Below, piece by piece: positions 47,544 through 60,275 of a stretch of 64,000 nucleotides of DNA. The first letter of the stretch is position 1, and every line of letters begins with the position of its first letter. The position numbers and the translations under genes are program-made. The stretch is taken from the NCBI RefSeq assembly GCF_028554725.1, contig NC_071671.1:66520001-66584000 (forward strand). Direction: 5' to 3'. The DNA comes from Zeugodacus cucurbitae. Its lineage: Eukaryota; Arthropoda; Insecta; Diptera; Tephritidae. Below the pieces are notes generated by a model. It was not told where the DNA came from, ran no database searches, and saw nothing but the letters and a program-made list of their open reading frames with translations.

Positions 47544-50500
47544 ATCGAATGAGATCAACGTTAGTGGTCAATCAAAGCAAAGTATAGCGATCAGAGAGGG
47601 AATAATGATGTTCCAGAGGCATATACCCAACATATTTCCCTCAAGTTGTTCTCGTTGTTGTTTCGAAGACGATTAAGAAAGGAACTGTCTAATCACCTGA
47701 ATGGTGAAACGAACAAGTAACTGGTATAAAGACACTTAGACGGGAATAATTAAACAGATAGAGAAGAGCGTGTAGATTTACAATTTGAATTTTTTCACGA
47801 ATAACAGAACTTTTGAGAATAATAGAACATTCATTTCTCAAATCAATTGGTCCTGCTAGAAGAGACTAATATAGTAGGGCTTTATTGAGTTACAGCATGG
47901 GTCGATCTATCGCTTGTATTAAGACAGATTTGTGTTGTAAATTGATTTGACCGCTTGTGATAATCTTAATTTTTACTAAATAGGACACATTTACGTAATA
48001 TTGCTACGTGCAACGGAATCTTACGGAGCCTGTAGAATTTGAATAGACATTCTTTCAAGGATCTGAAGGACATTTTCTACACTCTCAGGCATACCAGCAC
48101 GCAAATACCACTCGCCAGCAGCGACATTTAATACCAATATACAGAAGACGCAAACAGCTATCAAGGTTACAAGAAAAACAGAGAATTGCCGCCAGCCAAA
48201 CAAGGATTTTAAATTACAAGCAATTTGCGTACGAAAAGTGGCGAAGAAAGTCAAGGAGCAATGCGAAAAACAGAGAGCCCTTAAATGGCAGCAAAACCAA
48301 AGTGAAGAATGCTGGCAAGCAAAATAGCGACAAAATGTCAGTGAGCAGCATGCAACATGCGGCATGTAAGCCGTAAAGGCGACAAATTCTCTGTGCAACG
48401 TGCCTCCAGCTTGTTGTCCTCACAGACGCATGAATGTGTGTGCTTGCGCTTACACGCATTTACGCTGGGCTGCCCAGCTCAACTATGATGCAATTATTAC
48501 GCGAGCAAAATACAAACAGACAATCAGTGTGCGTTGGCGTTAACGTGCGACAGCCAGGCTCACACTCAGCCCACACTCAGCCCAAATTGAAATTGTGTGT
48601 GTGTGTGTGTGTTTGTATGCCGTCAACTGCAGCACCGACACCTGAGTGACTCATGATTGAGACTCCTTCGGGAAAATTGGTGGTTGATTTTCCGCATTCA
48701 TACGCGCTGTCGCAGTCATCGCTCGCTGTGACTTTATTACAAGGCGCCACATAACCTTCAACCATCGTCGTTGAAGTTGCAAAGGACATGCTGTTGTGCC
48801 TGTCGGCAGCGCATTTGTTGTGTTTGACTGCAGTCAAGTGTCGAGGAGAGCCGGAAACGCCTGAGGCTTACATACAGCAGTCACCCCTGTTTCGAGGTAC
48901 TACCGTCTGCCAGCTGACTACAGGGACGGCAAAATGAATTTCAATAAACGATTATAAACAACAAAGGCAACCCTGTAGGAAAATTAAGTGACTGCTGGAG
49001 GGAAAATACTAATTAAGTAAGTAAAAGGCGAGGCATAAATAATTAACATTAAAGGAGTTGCCACATGTATTAAACACATTTCAAAGTAAAGTTAGAATTG
49101 GATTTGATAAAATTATTTTTATGATCTTGCCACTTGAATTTAAAAAAATTAAATGTTGAGAATGTTGCCACCCTGCAAATCATTATACATTTTGACTAAG
49201 AAAAATCAGATATAAGCAGTGCTATTGGAATGTTTTTTAAAATAAAAAGTATTTATGGCGTTGCCATCTGATTTGAAATATCTCCTAATCTCTTTAGTAA
49301 CGGATTACAATATACAAATTAGGCTTTTTGTTGGATAACGTTCAATATATCTACACAAAAAATCATTAAAAATATTGCGCTAATGTTTAGGGAGCTTACT
49401 TAATGGCAAATTCAGGCGTATTAGAGTGTTAAGGGAGTCATCCTAAGTGATGAGCTCAGATTTTTTTTGGTCGAAGGTTGTCTTCTTATCAGGTCTAGAA
49501 AACGGTAGTAAAGTGATTTTGAAAAATTCGAAGTCGTTTTAAAAATATAGCAGTTAGAAGAAGGAGCTGTTCGAAGTGCATAGTTGACAGCTGGGAATTT
49601 TGAACGCGTTTTTCTCAAAACTGTGGTTTTCAAACTCTATACCATTGTTTCTCAAAAATGGCTATTATCAATCGAAAATTTCCAAAAATTTGATTTTTTA
49701 TAGCAAAAAACTAAATAACAAAAAACTCGTCGAACCAATTTGGAAAAGACTAATCTTTAGTGCAGCTGTGACCATTTTAAAATTTCCGTTAGATCCATAT
49801 CTTACAACAATGAGGACTTTTCCAGCAACCACTGTAAATAGAGAACGGCATATGCAATACTCTGCTAGAAAAAGCACCCTCAAGCGATGTCCTTACAGTA
49901 ATGCCGGCGCTGCATTTCATGCTCTAGCACCCCCTCTGGAACTGGTTTCTCTGCCGGCGGTGCTGCCGATGCCTTCTGTCATGACAGCCTATGCCGATAA
50001 TCAAATAAATGTTTGCCTTGAATTTGCTGTGGGTATATTCACAAAAAGAGAAGCTCCAAGCGAGCTTACTAAGTCATACATATCTACATATCTAGTATAT
50101 TTATCCATAATAATAGTCACACAGAAAGGATAGCTGGCACATACATATACATTTTACAAGCATTGATGTTTATATGTATGTGTTAAAGAGCAGAGCGTCA
50201 AAAGTAATGCTTCCAGCTACTCGTAATCCTTGCATGCTTTTCCATGCTTTACTCGACATTTTAGGTTCTTTATTCTGCACTTTGCACTATTTTCGCTTCT
50301 CGATTTATCATCTGCTCCTTATCGTACATATATCCTGCGAAGAACATTGTTAATGCATTTGCCGGACCCTTATGACTTATGCTTGCATGTGAGTTTTGTG
50401 TGGCTTTCGTGCTGTTAGTAGACACCACCAACACCACCTCCCTCGCAGTCAAACCCTCCAGCACAGCCAGCTATGCAGCAAGCACTTGCATACATACATA

Positions 50501-53500
50501 CATATATGACTCTGTGTGTGTGTGTGCTTTGTAGATTAGAAATTGCAGTCAAACAAATGTTTATATTTCTCCCTTCATTGTTGTTGTTGTTACATTTCTA
50601 GCAGACATCTGCAGTGTCGTGTGTCTGGACCATCTGGCGCCTAATTATAATACTCACAGGATATGCATTGTTGGCTTTACTTCTGCTTCTGCCTGGGTTT
50701 CATGCGTTTTTCTTTGTAGCGCGTGCTCGGCATTTGAATGCATGTCCTAAGCGGATGTTTGTAATTTGAAATTTATTAGGTGCGTGTGCGCAGTTGGCCA
50801 TTACACACGCGTGTCTGTATATATAACTGGACTTAACCTTTGTGTTAAAGTAGTTCAATGTGCAATTTCATGTTTATTTATTGCTCTAATTTCATATTTT
50901 ATGCGCATGTGGGTTAATTGCAATAAATGTTAATTCCTGTTTTGGTAATATTTGCGCTTGTAAATGGATTTTTATGTACGCAATGCGCTTATGGCAGTTA
51001 GCTATGCAGAAATAACGGTAATATTTACCTACTATTGTTGTGTTGAAACTATAATTGTATGTAAGTCTCATTAATGGGGCTATGTTATAATACAATTATT
51101 GGCTTAACACAGTGATATAATCATATTGGTAATTTTAAAAGCATTCCATATTTTAGAAATGTGATTTTTTTAACTTTTTTATAAGAAATAATTTGATTTT
51201 CAGTGTTCTATCTACACTCAAGGTCTCTTAAACCTTTGATAAATGATTGTCTGGCTTAATCCACTAGTTTCGGTGGACACTTTGAATTTTTAAGTCTATC
51301 GACTATTTGATCTTTTTGACAAGCAGATTTAGCGGAAATATGCCGAAAAGGTGGACAATTGTACGGAAACTTGATTTGGATATCGTAACCTCTATCACCG
51401 ATTCGCCTATTTTGGAGAGTAAAGATGGCAGAAATATAATAAACTGGTATAATCAAAAAAGTATAGAAAGCACTTAAATTAGTTCCCAATCTCTCTGCTT
51501 TTCGAGATAAGATTCGATGAAGTAATATTTAGAGATTCTTCGTTTATTACAACTCATATTTTTATCCAAACTGCTAATCAAGATGTTGTTTTAATTAGTT
51601 TAAGGTTAAATAAATACAATTGTATTACTTTGAAATAACAAAATATATATATATCCAATTCCAGCACAGTTCCGTTCGAAGTCCTCAATAAAAGTGGCTA
51701 TTAACCTTTACCATTACATTCAAAGAAGAATGCAGACCTCGTAAAATGCTCTTAATGTGTATTAATTATAGAGTACACACATTCATAGTAGTATATAGTA
51801 TATAACTATGCATGTACCTAGAGCCACAAATAGTTGTGGATAAGCACGACTTAATGCGGATTAGCCGCATTCCAGATTAAAACTCAAGAAATTGCAATAA
51901 AACTGTTTTGTTAACCAGAAAAGGCAGTAAAAGCGGCAGCTCACATAAGCACAGCTACTATTCGCCAACTGCAGTGTGTCCACAAGTGCTTTTTCTCGTC
52001 GTATTCACTAACATTTTGCCACAATTCTTTGACAACTAGGAAGTTGGTGTGCGCGATACCAGTAGTAGGGCATTAAAATGTTTAACTAACTAAACATGTT
52101 AGATTGTGCTAAAATACTCTAGACTTGGTCAATAAACTTCTGTTGACCGGCTGACACCATGTGGGTTGCGAAAACTAAAGGAAGGAGATAAGAGCTTGAA
52201 AATGTATTCAGCAAGGCATTGAGTACAGATCCTATGAAATCCGATAAATACTGCAGTAGTAGATGCAACTTCATTAGCTGCCTTTTTGCGGCATCAAGCC
52301 TTAGAGAGTACCGAATCGAACAACAACTGGTATAAATGGCATAAACTGGCATAATCACATGTGGTTGTCTATACGAGTAAATAAATCAATCTACTGCACT
52401 TTTAAATGCCACATTAATACGAATGAAATATTGATATGAAGTTGAGTATACCGATTGCGTACATAGTACATTCCATATTTGCATTTTAGTATTTATTTTA
52501 TTGCGACCGGAAGTGAGGTTAAGTGGTTTGCAATGGCATGCATCCGACTGCTTGACAGACATAATTGAATCTGCTATGCAGCTAATGGTTAGCTCACCGA
52601 TAGGTTGGCAGCCAGTAATTTGTTGCTCTTTTATGTGTAATATTTAGATAGTGCAGGTGTGATTGGCATGTTGTCTGGTATATCAATTAAGTGAGTGCAA
52701 TTAATTTCTAACTAAACTAAAAGTTGTTAAAAATTAAAGGTAATTGCGGATATTTGAGTGATTTGTTTAGAATAATAGTCAAAACATCGAAACCACAAAG
52801 CAGCAAAGAGTCTTACTGACAGCCGCGTAAGGCGTTAAAGCTTTATTTAGTAAGAAATTTCTACGAAAAAGTTGAATAGTATTGGCTTATAATTTTAAAA
52901 CTATATAAGTTTTCGATATATACCAATTCATCCTAAATGTAGGCAACAAATTTTTGGTAATTATATGTGATTGTCTACATTGAGGTGCCAGCTTAAAGAG
53001 TTGGAAATAAATGGAGACAATGGAGTTGGAATAAAGGTTTGGGATACTCTTATCCGGAAAGTCGCTAATGAAAGAAGGTAATGATAACAAATACTACTAA
53101 ACAGAGATATAAGAATATGATGGAATAATTTTGTGCATAATAATAAAGACATATACAAAACTTTTTAATCACGTTTTTAATTATAAAAAATATATTTTTT
53201 TTACGAAGGCCTCTGTAGCCAGTGCTTTAAATTTAGTGGAGTTATTATTTATAATTACTTCTCTTGTAAATAAATAAATATTTTTTTAATGTTAATCATT
53301 TATTACTAAATATTTTAAAAATATAAATAAAAAAAAAATTATTTTCCGTACAAATATTTTTTTGTGTTAAATATTTTTATTTTTAAACTCACTTTTTCAA
53401 ACCGCAGAATTGTTTTGTTGCCAAATAACAATGAAAGACACTTTGTATCACTACTTATGACTTAAGACCTTACTTTAAGCCATTTCGTTTTGCTTTAGCT
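47544..53500. other. No gene seen; long intergenic or intronic stretch
   Basis: It holds a second cluster of GTTGCCAC-like units (49057-49268), GT microsatellites (48594-48612 and 50511-50526), and a GC-richer patch at 48020-48900. The 177-codon frame 49600-50133 and the ORFs near 48021-48837 have no recognisable domain and biased composition. If the minus promoter at 54313 is real, this may be its first intron. Confidence 0.45.
49050..49275. repeat. Second cluster of GTTGCCAC-like units
   Basis: Occurrences are gttgccac at 49057, cttgccac at 49126, gttgccac at 49164 and gttgccat at 49260. The 49164 unit (gttgagaatgttgccacc) resembles the unit at 7598-7623. Confidence 0.4.
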
Positions 53501-53699
53501 AAAGATAACGTAATAACGCAGAAATAATATTTTCTACCTTGTCTCTAAGCCACGCTTTTGGTTCTCACACTTTGTTGCTGTTTACGCTCATACTTTATGC
53601 TTTTATGTTTTGATGCTTGGGTTACTTATAAACAACACACACAAAGCACAAACAAAACAGAAAGGCTTATAGAGCAATCAAAAGCTGTATAAAAAACTA

Positions 53700-54313
53700 A
53701 AAAAAAACACGTGCAAAGCGGGCACAGAAAGATCAAAAGCTAACGCCACATAAGCGTCTACGGAGCGGGCTTTTACACACGCACACACGTTCCAATAAGT
53801 CTCACAAAGGCAGCAAAAGCTGGCGAGTGTTCTTAGCAGACAACAAAGTCAAAGACAATAAAGCCAGCGCTTCTATTGACGACACTGACGACGAAACGCT
53901 AAGACACACACACACGCAGAGAGCGTGACGCACTCGCAAAAACCTTTGACTTTGTCATTTTGGTTTTGTGGTAAATTTGGAGTTGCTTATGTATCGATTT
54001 GTTTATGTTTCTGCACACTCGTGGCTTGTTTGCTGCCGAAAAACCGGTAAGCTCAAAAGTCAACTTGCCACACTACCGTTTTGTCACTCTGTTGCACTGT
54101 CTGCCTTTTGATTTGAATTTGCATGTCTCTTATGATTTTCGTTTTCTTCGTTGTTGCTTCACAATCATATTTGCGTATTAATACAGTTAGGATGTTATTC
54201 GTTGAACTCTTTAATTTTCGATTTTCGTAATTTTATTTATTTATTTTTTTTTTAATCTTTTAGTTTAATCTATCCGCCACACATCCAACCGTTAGCAAAA
54301 GTCAACCACAACT
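53700..54313 (-). other. Predicted 5' leader of a minus-strand gene
   Basis: Sequence downstream of the minus promoter shares with the plus-strand leader the blocks AGTGTGGCAA (54074-54065) and CTTACCGGTTTTT (54051-54039). It is GC-richer than its surroundings, has CA/GT repeats near 53770 and 53908, and contains only short uORFs (for example MTKSKVFASASRSL near 53960). No coding exon or certain donor was found, so the left limit is approximate. Confidence 0.45.
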
Positions 54314-54540
54314 GAAGTTCATTCAACAATCTGTTTGTTGGTGAGCGTCGCCACGCTGTTGCAGTGAGGTCGGCAGCGTTGAAGCAGCGAAGACCATAAG
54401 CAAAAGCATTTGTCGCTGTTACTCGAAACATAACAGCGACGAAGACAGCGGCACCGACAGCGCAGTTAGTAGTTAGCAGTGCTGTTAGCAAACTGTTATG
54501 CTGTTAACAGTGCATTATTTCTGTTAGATATCCATTAACA
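54280..54540 (-). promoter_or_regulatory. Inr+DPE core promoter, minus strand (+1 at 54313)
   Basis: On the minus strand TTCAGTTGTGG gives the initiator TCAGTT with A(+1) at 54313. GGATGTG starts exactly at +28 (54286), the required DPE spacing, and there is no TATA box. GCTCACCAAC (54346-54337) ends 24 nt upstream of +1. The upstream 200 bp has TAACAGCACTG and gtcgctgttat words that also occur upstream of the plus promoter at 60235. The ORF 54270-54491 minus overlaps this promoter and is incidental. Confidence 0.62.
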
Positions 54541-55693
54541 GCAATTTTTAATGTTGGTTAACATTGCTGAGCTCAACTTTTGCGCAGTGAAGTGAGATGC
54601 TGTCTTGTAAACAGCGTTCTTAGCAGCTTGTATACCGCTACATGTTGCTGAGAAGAACCAACATTATGTTTATAGTGAGTTATTTGCGGTTAAGAAAACG
54701 ACTGGAGGGATTGTAGGATTTGTTTAGAAATTTTAAGAAGAAATTAAGAAAACTGATTCTTCAGATTTTTACGATATTTTTTTCAAAATACAAAAAATGT
54801 ATGGTCACTTTCAACATTACTTATAAGAAAGGTATTAAAATTTATGGTCAACCATCTAACTTATAAAATGACAGTGAATCGATTCAAATAAAAGATAAAA
54901 GAGACAAGCATGCAAGAAACTGCTAATGCGGATTCTATAGCTGGTACAAAAATGATTTTCTTTCGAAAAATATTTTTAATTCAACTCAAACATCAACAAA
55001 AAAATTAAAAATTGCAGGTTATCAAGAATAACGAAAAAGAAAAATTGATAACAATTTTAAATTTATTACTATTACAAAAAATTAATGAGACTTATCATAT
55101 ACTTACATATAAACATGTAGCACATGTATTATATACATGAATGTGTATCAGGGTAGTCCTTAAAAAGCAAAACGAAAACAATGATAGCAAATTTTCATAA
55201 CCTAAAGATGATAATTTGTCCATTTGGATCCGAAAATTATAAATTATAACGTTTTTGTGCTTAAGAAGAGAGAATTCCTCAATTCCTATTTAAAAATCAT
55301 TGACGTAGTACAACTAAACCTTCTTCAAATTACATTAAAATTCAGACAATCATCTTAAAGTAAGTGGTTGAAAGTAATGAGCGATTTATTAATCTTTTTA
55401 GCACCACCCTAATGCACATGTATGTTTGTAATTTACACAAGTACAGCATTTTAAAAGTTTTTCTGCGTGTCGTAGAAAATTGTGCGAGTTACATGAGTTT
55501 TCCGGTTGATATGTGCTTACATACAAGGATATAAATGCGTAATTCATACCACCTTATCTAAACTGACTTTAGCATTCGTGCCTAAGTGGCTGAATAAGCG
55601 GATGTTAGACAGTTTTTAATGAGGATGAACTGAATAAAGAATTTTTCGGAAACGCGGGAAAAACTTTTACACACACTCATTTCTAATGTGTTG
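54541..55693. other. No gene seen; between divergent promoters
   Basis: AT-rich with no recognised repeats. Confidence 0.45.
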
Positions 55694-55725
55694 CGAGGTG
55701 TGTTCAATAAATAACGGGAATTTTG
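55694..55725 (+). mobile_element. Isolated mariner 5' end
   Basis: cgaggtgtgttcaataaata followed by acgggaatttt matches the left terminus of the mariner at 1204 almost exactly. No transposase and no right end follow. The sequence runs into a different element. Confidence 0.65.
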
Positions 55726-55729
55726 TCTG

Positions 55730-56470
55730 AAAGTACATGGGATAACGGGCCAAAAAAAAAGCATTTTTGAAGATTTTTTTTTTTTAGAAAACTACTGAAT
55801 ATTTTTGAATAGTTTTATTATCATATTATTCAGTGACATTTCAAATATGTTTTACAAAAAATCAGTTTTACAAAATGTCGAAAATCAACGAAGTTGCAGC
55901 CACTTGAAGTAGGCACTCAACGGAATTCCACACATTGCGGTGTCCCGGATATAAGATCGTAGAATCATCTGAAACACATGGGATAAAAAAAATTAGTTCT
56001 TTAGAAGTATATCTCCCAGCCAACGGTGCCCTTTTAAAAGAAAATTTTTTTTTTCATTTTTTCAACGGTCGGTGAAGGTAAAAAGTACGTTTTTAGCCCT
56101 AAAAATGCGCCATTTTGTGGCTGTAAAATCGAATAGAAGCAAAAAATAAATAAAATGGGACCGTTGGCTGGGAGTCAATTCTATGTTGCACAAGTGTGCA
56201 AAATTTCAATACGATCGGTGCATAACTTTTTGAGTTATCGTGGACACCGACTTCAAAAAAGGCGTTTCGAGAAAAACGCGTTCAAAGTTTTGGACAACTT
56301 GCCATCCTTAAACAAATTCTTACGCGCTTAACGGTTTTCGATGGGTCTATTTTTTCTCCGAATGAGCTGAAATTTTGAGACAACATTCTTCAATAGTTGT
56401 ACATTCGATTTAACAAATAAAAAAAAAAAATGATTTTTTAAAAAATTGTATCCCATACGAATATAGTAAC
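55730..56470. mobile_element. Unclassified element with tgggata ends and internal stem
   Basis: gtacatgggataacggg near 55730 and the reverse complement of ttgtatcccatac near 56452 suggest short inverted ends. Inside, a 22-bp imperfect inverted repeat (56013-56034 and 56153-56174) contains ctcccagccaacggt in perfect complement. No ORF. The class is uncertain. Confidence 0.35.
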
Positions 56471-58473
56471 TCCTTTAAAATTGTTCCTTGATAGTAAAAT
56501 TTTAAATTTTGTATTATGCCCTGGTCGAAAAGTTCGATTTATGGCAGGAAATTTGTATGAAATTTTACTTGTATTGCCAATTCAAAAGTTCGAGTTATGA
56601 AGATCTTCGACTTATAGAAGTTCGAGTTATGGAAGTTCGAGCTATGGAAGTTCCACTGTATATGTATATGTTTCAGTTAAATCCAAAATTAAATGCTGTT
56701 TCCTCACATGACAACGATTTACCCACAAACGCTTGATGGGACTTATGGGGATTATGAAATTTTAACTTCAATCAAATGGTTGAACGAAATTTATATATTA
56801 GATTACTTTAAAATATTTAGAGTTTGCAGAACCTTCTGGTAGATAGCTTATGAAATTTAAAAACAATATTCTATGGTGTGTATGGTGTGTATGGTGACAT
56901 GGTGGTAATGCTCATGCCAAAATTATTTTCCCAAAACTTGATATCCTTCACCTGTATTACCGACTTTAGACCAGAGTGTGAAGAATTTGATATTACGCCA
57001 AAAGGACAATACGAATTTTGCTATGACACAATTATTTAAGCCTTAGTCTCTGCATTGAATTGAAGGCATTTTCAATTAAAAATGCTTGTGAGCTGCTTGC
57101 AACAATATGCCACAACCGGAAATTGCAAAGTCTGGCAACTGTTACATATAAGGAAATCGAGCGTGGTTTACACATCAATAACTTCCATTTACAGCTTCCA
57201 CAGGCATACAAGCAGCTATTAAGCACCATAATATGTTTTGGTGTGTGTGTGTGTGTGTGAGACTGGCGCCGGCAAGATGTTGCATAGTTTATGTGGTTTA
57301 TTGAATGAAAATTCAATATTTAACATATCGTAAGCACATGCAGCCGTACAACAAAAATAACAAGAACATACACAATATGGCAATGACAGCGGTCAGCATG
57401 GTTGCTCAGCAAAGTATAGGCAAAATTTAAAACGAATTTCGAGAAATAATAAAAAAATTTGTCATTTGACAATAGAGCACAGTTAGCAGCAATTAAATTA
57501 AAAACGAAATGAAATCAAACGGGAAACCACTGGAGGTTTGAAACATGTCCAACTCATTTTATTTTACACACGAAATCGCTTAATTGACTTCGGCACTTAG
57601 GAGGCCATTTATACCAGTTCACAATTTCATTCCTAAGTTATTATCTGCATGCCGCAGGTGGTGGCAATTTGATTATTTAAAATTGCCGCAGAATTCACGC
57701 TTGACAACCACACCAACGCACATACTCGTATATGTATTTGTGAGAGTTACAAAAAGCTCATATTCGCCCACACAGCAAAGCGAAGTGACAGGAAAGCGCA
57801 TATAAAACCCAACCGAATGGTGACAGTGTAAAAATTTGCCTAACAAATTCAATTTGCAACGAAACCATAGTGGTGTCGCGCATGAAATTTCCACAAAGAC
57901 ATACACCCGCACACACCAGGGTTGCCATACTACGGGCTCATAAATATTCATTGGCGCGCGCATTGCTGGGGAAAAAATTGCCTTGAAGTAGAGGAGCAGC
58001 TATATATAATGCTTCAACGAGAGCTTTAATATCTGCCTTTGGCGCAGGTGAAAGCGCGCAACAGATGTTAACGGGATTTCAATGCAGTGTAGCTGTAGTT
58101 GGCAGAAATAGTCGTCATAAAATACAAATGGTTGCTTATGTCGCGAATTGGAGTAAGTCGCTGCTTGGAAAAGAGTGGTTGATATAGAGAAGGAAAAATA
58201 AATTTTCACTTATTTGAATCTGAAGTTCATGTATTTAAGGCAAGTCTATGCGACCAAAAGCGCCGAACATAACGGTTTTGTTCCTCTCAAGAGTTTAGTT
58301 TGGGAATTGCAGCTTGTATTTCGTCATTATCTATCCAGGAATATAATGTAACTAATAAGAATAGTTGGAGAGTATCGAGGGCATATCAGAAGATTTTCAC
58401 AGAGTGATGTGCATAGGTAACCTATGTAAATCTAAAATATACATAAGAATATCGCTCTATTTAAGAATTTTGG
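56471..58473. other. No gene seen; intergenic
   Basis: It includes tandem gttcgagttatggaa-like units near 56588-56650, a tggtgtgta triplication near 56875, and a GT tract at 57240-57259. ORFs around 57032-57963 overlap on both strands and lack domains. Confidence 0.45.
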
Positions 58474-58516
58474 GAATATGAGTACTATATTAGGAGGATA
58501 TATAGTACTCATATTC
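58474..58516. repeat. Perfect 17-bp inverted repeat with 9-nt loop
   Basis: The left arm gaatatgagtactatat (58474-58490) and right arm (58500-58516) are exact reverse complements around the loop taggaggat. No T-run or other terminator feature follows. Confidence 0.85.
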
Positions 58517-58739
58517 GTATTCATAGAATACCTATAAACTTACAGAGGATTTTAGAGGATCAATCACTTCTCTATCGATTCGAATATTCAACGGACGATA
58601 CTAATATTTTTGTGGGAACATTTAGCCGACAAGGATGCGCCGTTTCTATGATCGCTAGATAGTCAAGCTCTCTTGTTATAAAACTACATCTGAAAGTAAC
58701 AACTAAGTTATAAAGAACTAGTGTATATTTTGATAAACT

Positions 58740-59690
58740 GACTTATTATTATACCATTTGACTTTTTATACCAGTTTTTTACATTTATACCACTGTCACT
58801 GTTGACAGTCATAACTTCGAGGTTGTAGATAATTTCGTCTACGGTGCAGAAGCTTGGACATTGTCAACATCAGATGAGACGGCACTAGGAGTTTTCGAGA
58901 GGAAAATTTTGCGCAAGATTTATGGTCCTCAGAACATTGGCAACGGCGAATACCGCAGACGATGGAACGATGAGCTGTACGAGTTATACGACGACATTGA
59001 CATAGTTCAGTGAATAAAAAAACAGCGGCTACGCTGGCTAGGTCATGTTGTCCGAATGGACGAAAACACTCCAGCCCTGAAAGTGTTCGATGCAGTACCC
59101 GCCGGAGGAAGCCGAGGAAGGGGAAGGCCTCCACTCCGTTGGAGGGACCAGGTGGAGAGCGACCTGGTTACACTTGGGATCTCCAACTGGCGCCGAACTG
59201 CGAAGGAGAGAGAGGTGGCGCACTATCGTCGATTCGGCTATAACCGGCTAAACGGTTGCAACGCCAATCACATACATACATTTGTTCAATTCGAAAATCT
59301 CTAATTCAGTTATCTCGAATTCAAAAACTGTTTTCGTAAAAATATCTTCTTGCTTATACCAGTTGTTTTGCATTTATACCAGTTTTAGTTTGAGTTGACG
59401 CTGTCCCATCCAATTCTATTAAAACCCAGAGTTCTCGGTATTTTTCCTTAAGACATGTGCTCTTGATTATATCGGTTTTTTCTTTCATGTATACCAGTTG
59501 TTTGTTCTATTCAACGCTCTCCAATTATTAGCTCTTTCAGTTTCAAGCTGTAGCTATTTTTTCTTAAGATCTTTAACTGATTATACCAGTTTTTGACATT
59601 TATACCAGTTGTTTGTTCGATTTGAAAATCTCGAAATCAATACTCTCAGATGCTAGAGCTGTAGCTATATTTTCTAAAGATATAACTAGG
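58740..59690. repeat. About 112-bp tandem repeat array split by a LINE fragment
   Basis: Units end in ttataccag at 59382, 59497 and 59608 (spacing 115 and 111 bp). They share tttgttc-att near their start and tttcttaagat-like blocks in the middle. Related sequence ending ttatacca lies at 58740-58792, before the LINE fragment 58793-59280, so the array was interrupted by that insertion. Confidence 0.68.
58793..59280 (+). mobile_element. LINE 3' fragment, fourth copy (diverged, internally deleted)
   Basis: It starts ctgtcactgttgacagtc, as in the copy at 43480. It then jumps from NFVY directly to GAEAW, which is an internal deletion. It continues through IGNGEYRRRWNDELYELYDD and RLRWLGHVVRMDE to the C-terminal region and lacks the (GAA)n tail. 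It differs more from the other three copies than they do from each other. Confidence 0.82.
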
Positions 59691-59999
59691 AGCATTTATT
59701 GGTCACATAAGGAAGTATAAACTAGAAAACATAGCAATTTTGTAAATCGCGCCTTATATTATGGAGTTCGTCTTAGAATAATATCTTTCCTCTAAAAAGA
59801 TCCTTAAAATGTTTAAACCAACTCACCACATCTCTAAATACTTCTTAATATTCAATGGAGTTTTTATAGATTCTCTTTCTCCACTATTGAGACTAACCTA
59901 TTTTGCAGATATTTTAAATTTGAAATCGACTTTTAAATCCCGTTAAAAATTGAATTCAGAAATTCACGAACATTTCTGTTAAAGAACATGACAACAGCG

Positions 60000-60275
60000 A
60001 CAGCGCACTGTATGTCAAAGCAGCAACTGCTATTGTTAAAACTCCAATATTCATTAACAGCACTGTTAACGTCGGCAGCGTCGTCACTGTTATAAGAACT
60101 CTGCACACATAACGGTGGTGGTTTTTGTCTTATTGGAGTTGACGTCAACGCCGTCGCCGTCGCCGTCGTTAACGTAACGTCCGTACTACACGCAGCGCTA
60201 TGCTCACCAACGCGCTAATCGGTGAATGAGTTTCAGTTTTGGTTGACTACTCGTGGTGTTCGGACGTGTTACGGA
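60000..60275 (+). promoter_or_regulatory. Inr+DPE core promoter, plus strand (+1 at 60235)
   Basis: TTTCAGTTTTGG gives initiator TCAGTT with A(+1) at 60235. GGACGTG begins at 60262, exactly +28, fitting the DPE consensus, and there is no TATA box. GCTCACCAAC (60202-60211) ends 24 nt upstream of +1, as in the minus promoter. Upstream DNA is GC-rich, with repeated gccgtc words and TAACAGCACTGTTAAC at about 60055. Confidence 0.65.

Noticed and set aside
49600..50133. 177-codon plus-strand ORF
   Set aside because: It does not start with a good ATG context, has mixed composition, and shows no domain or splice evidence.
54270..54491. 73-codon minus-strand ORF
   Set aside because: It spans the core promoter and start site, so it cannot be the coding frame of that transcript.
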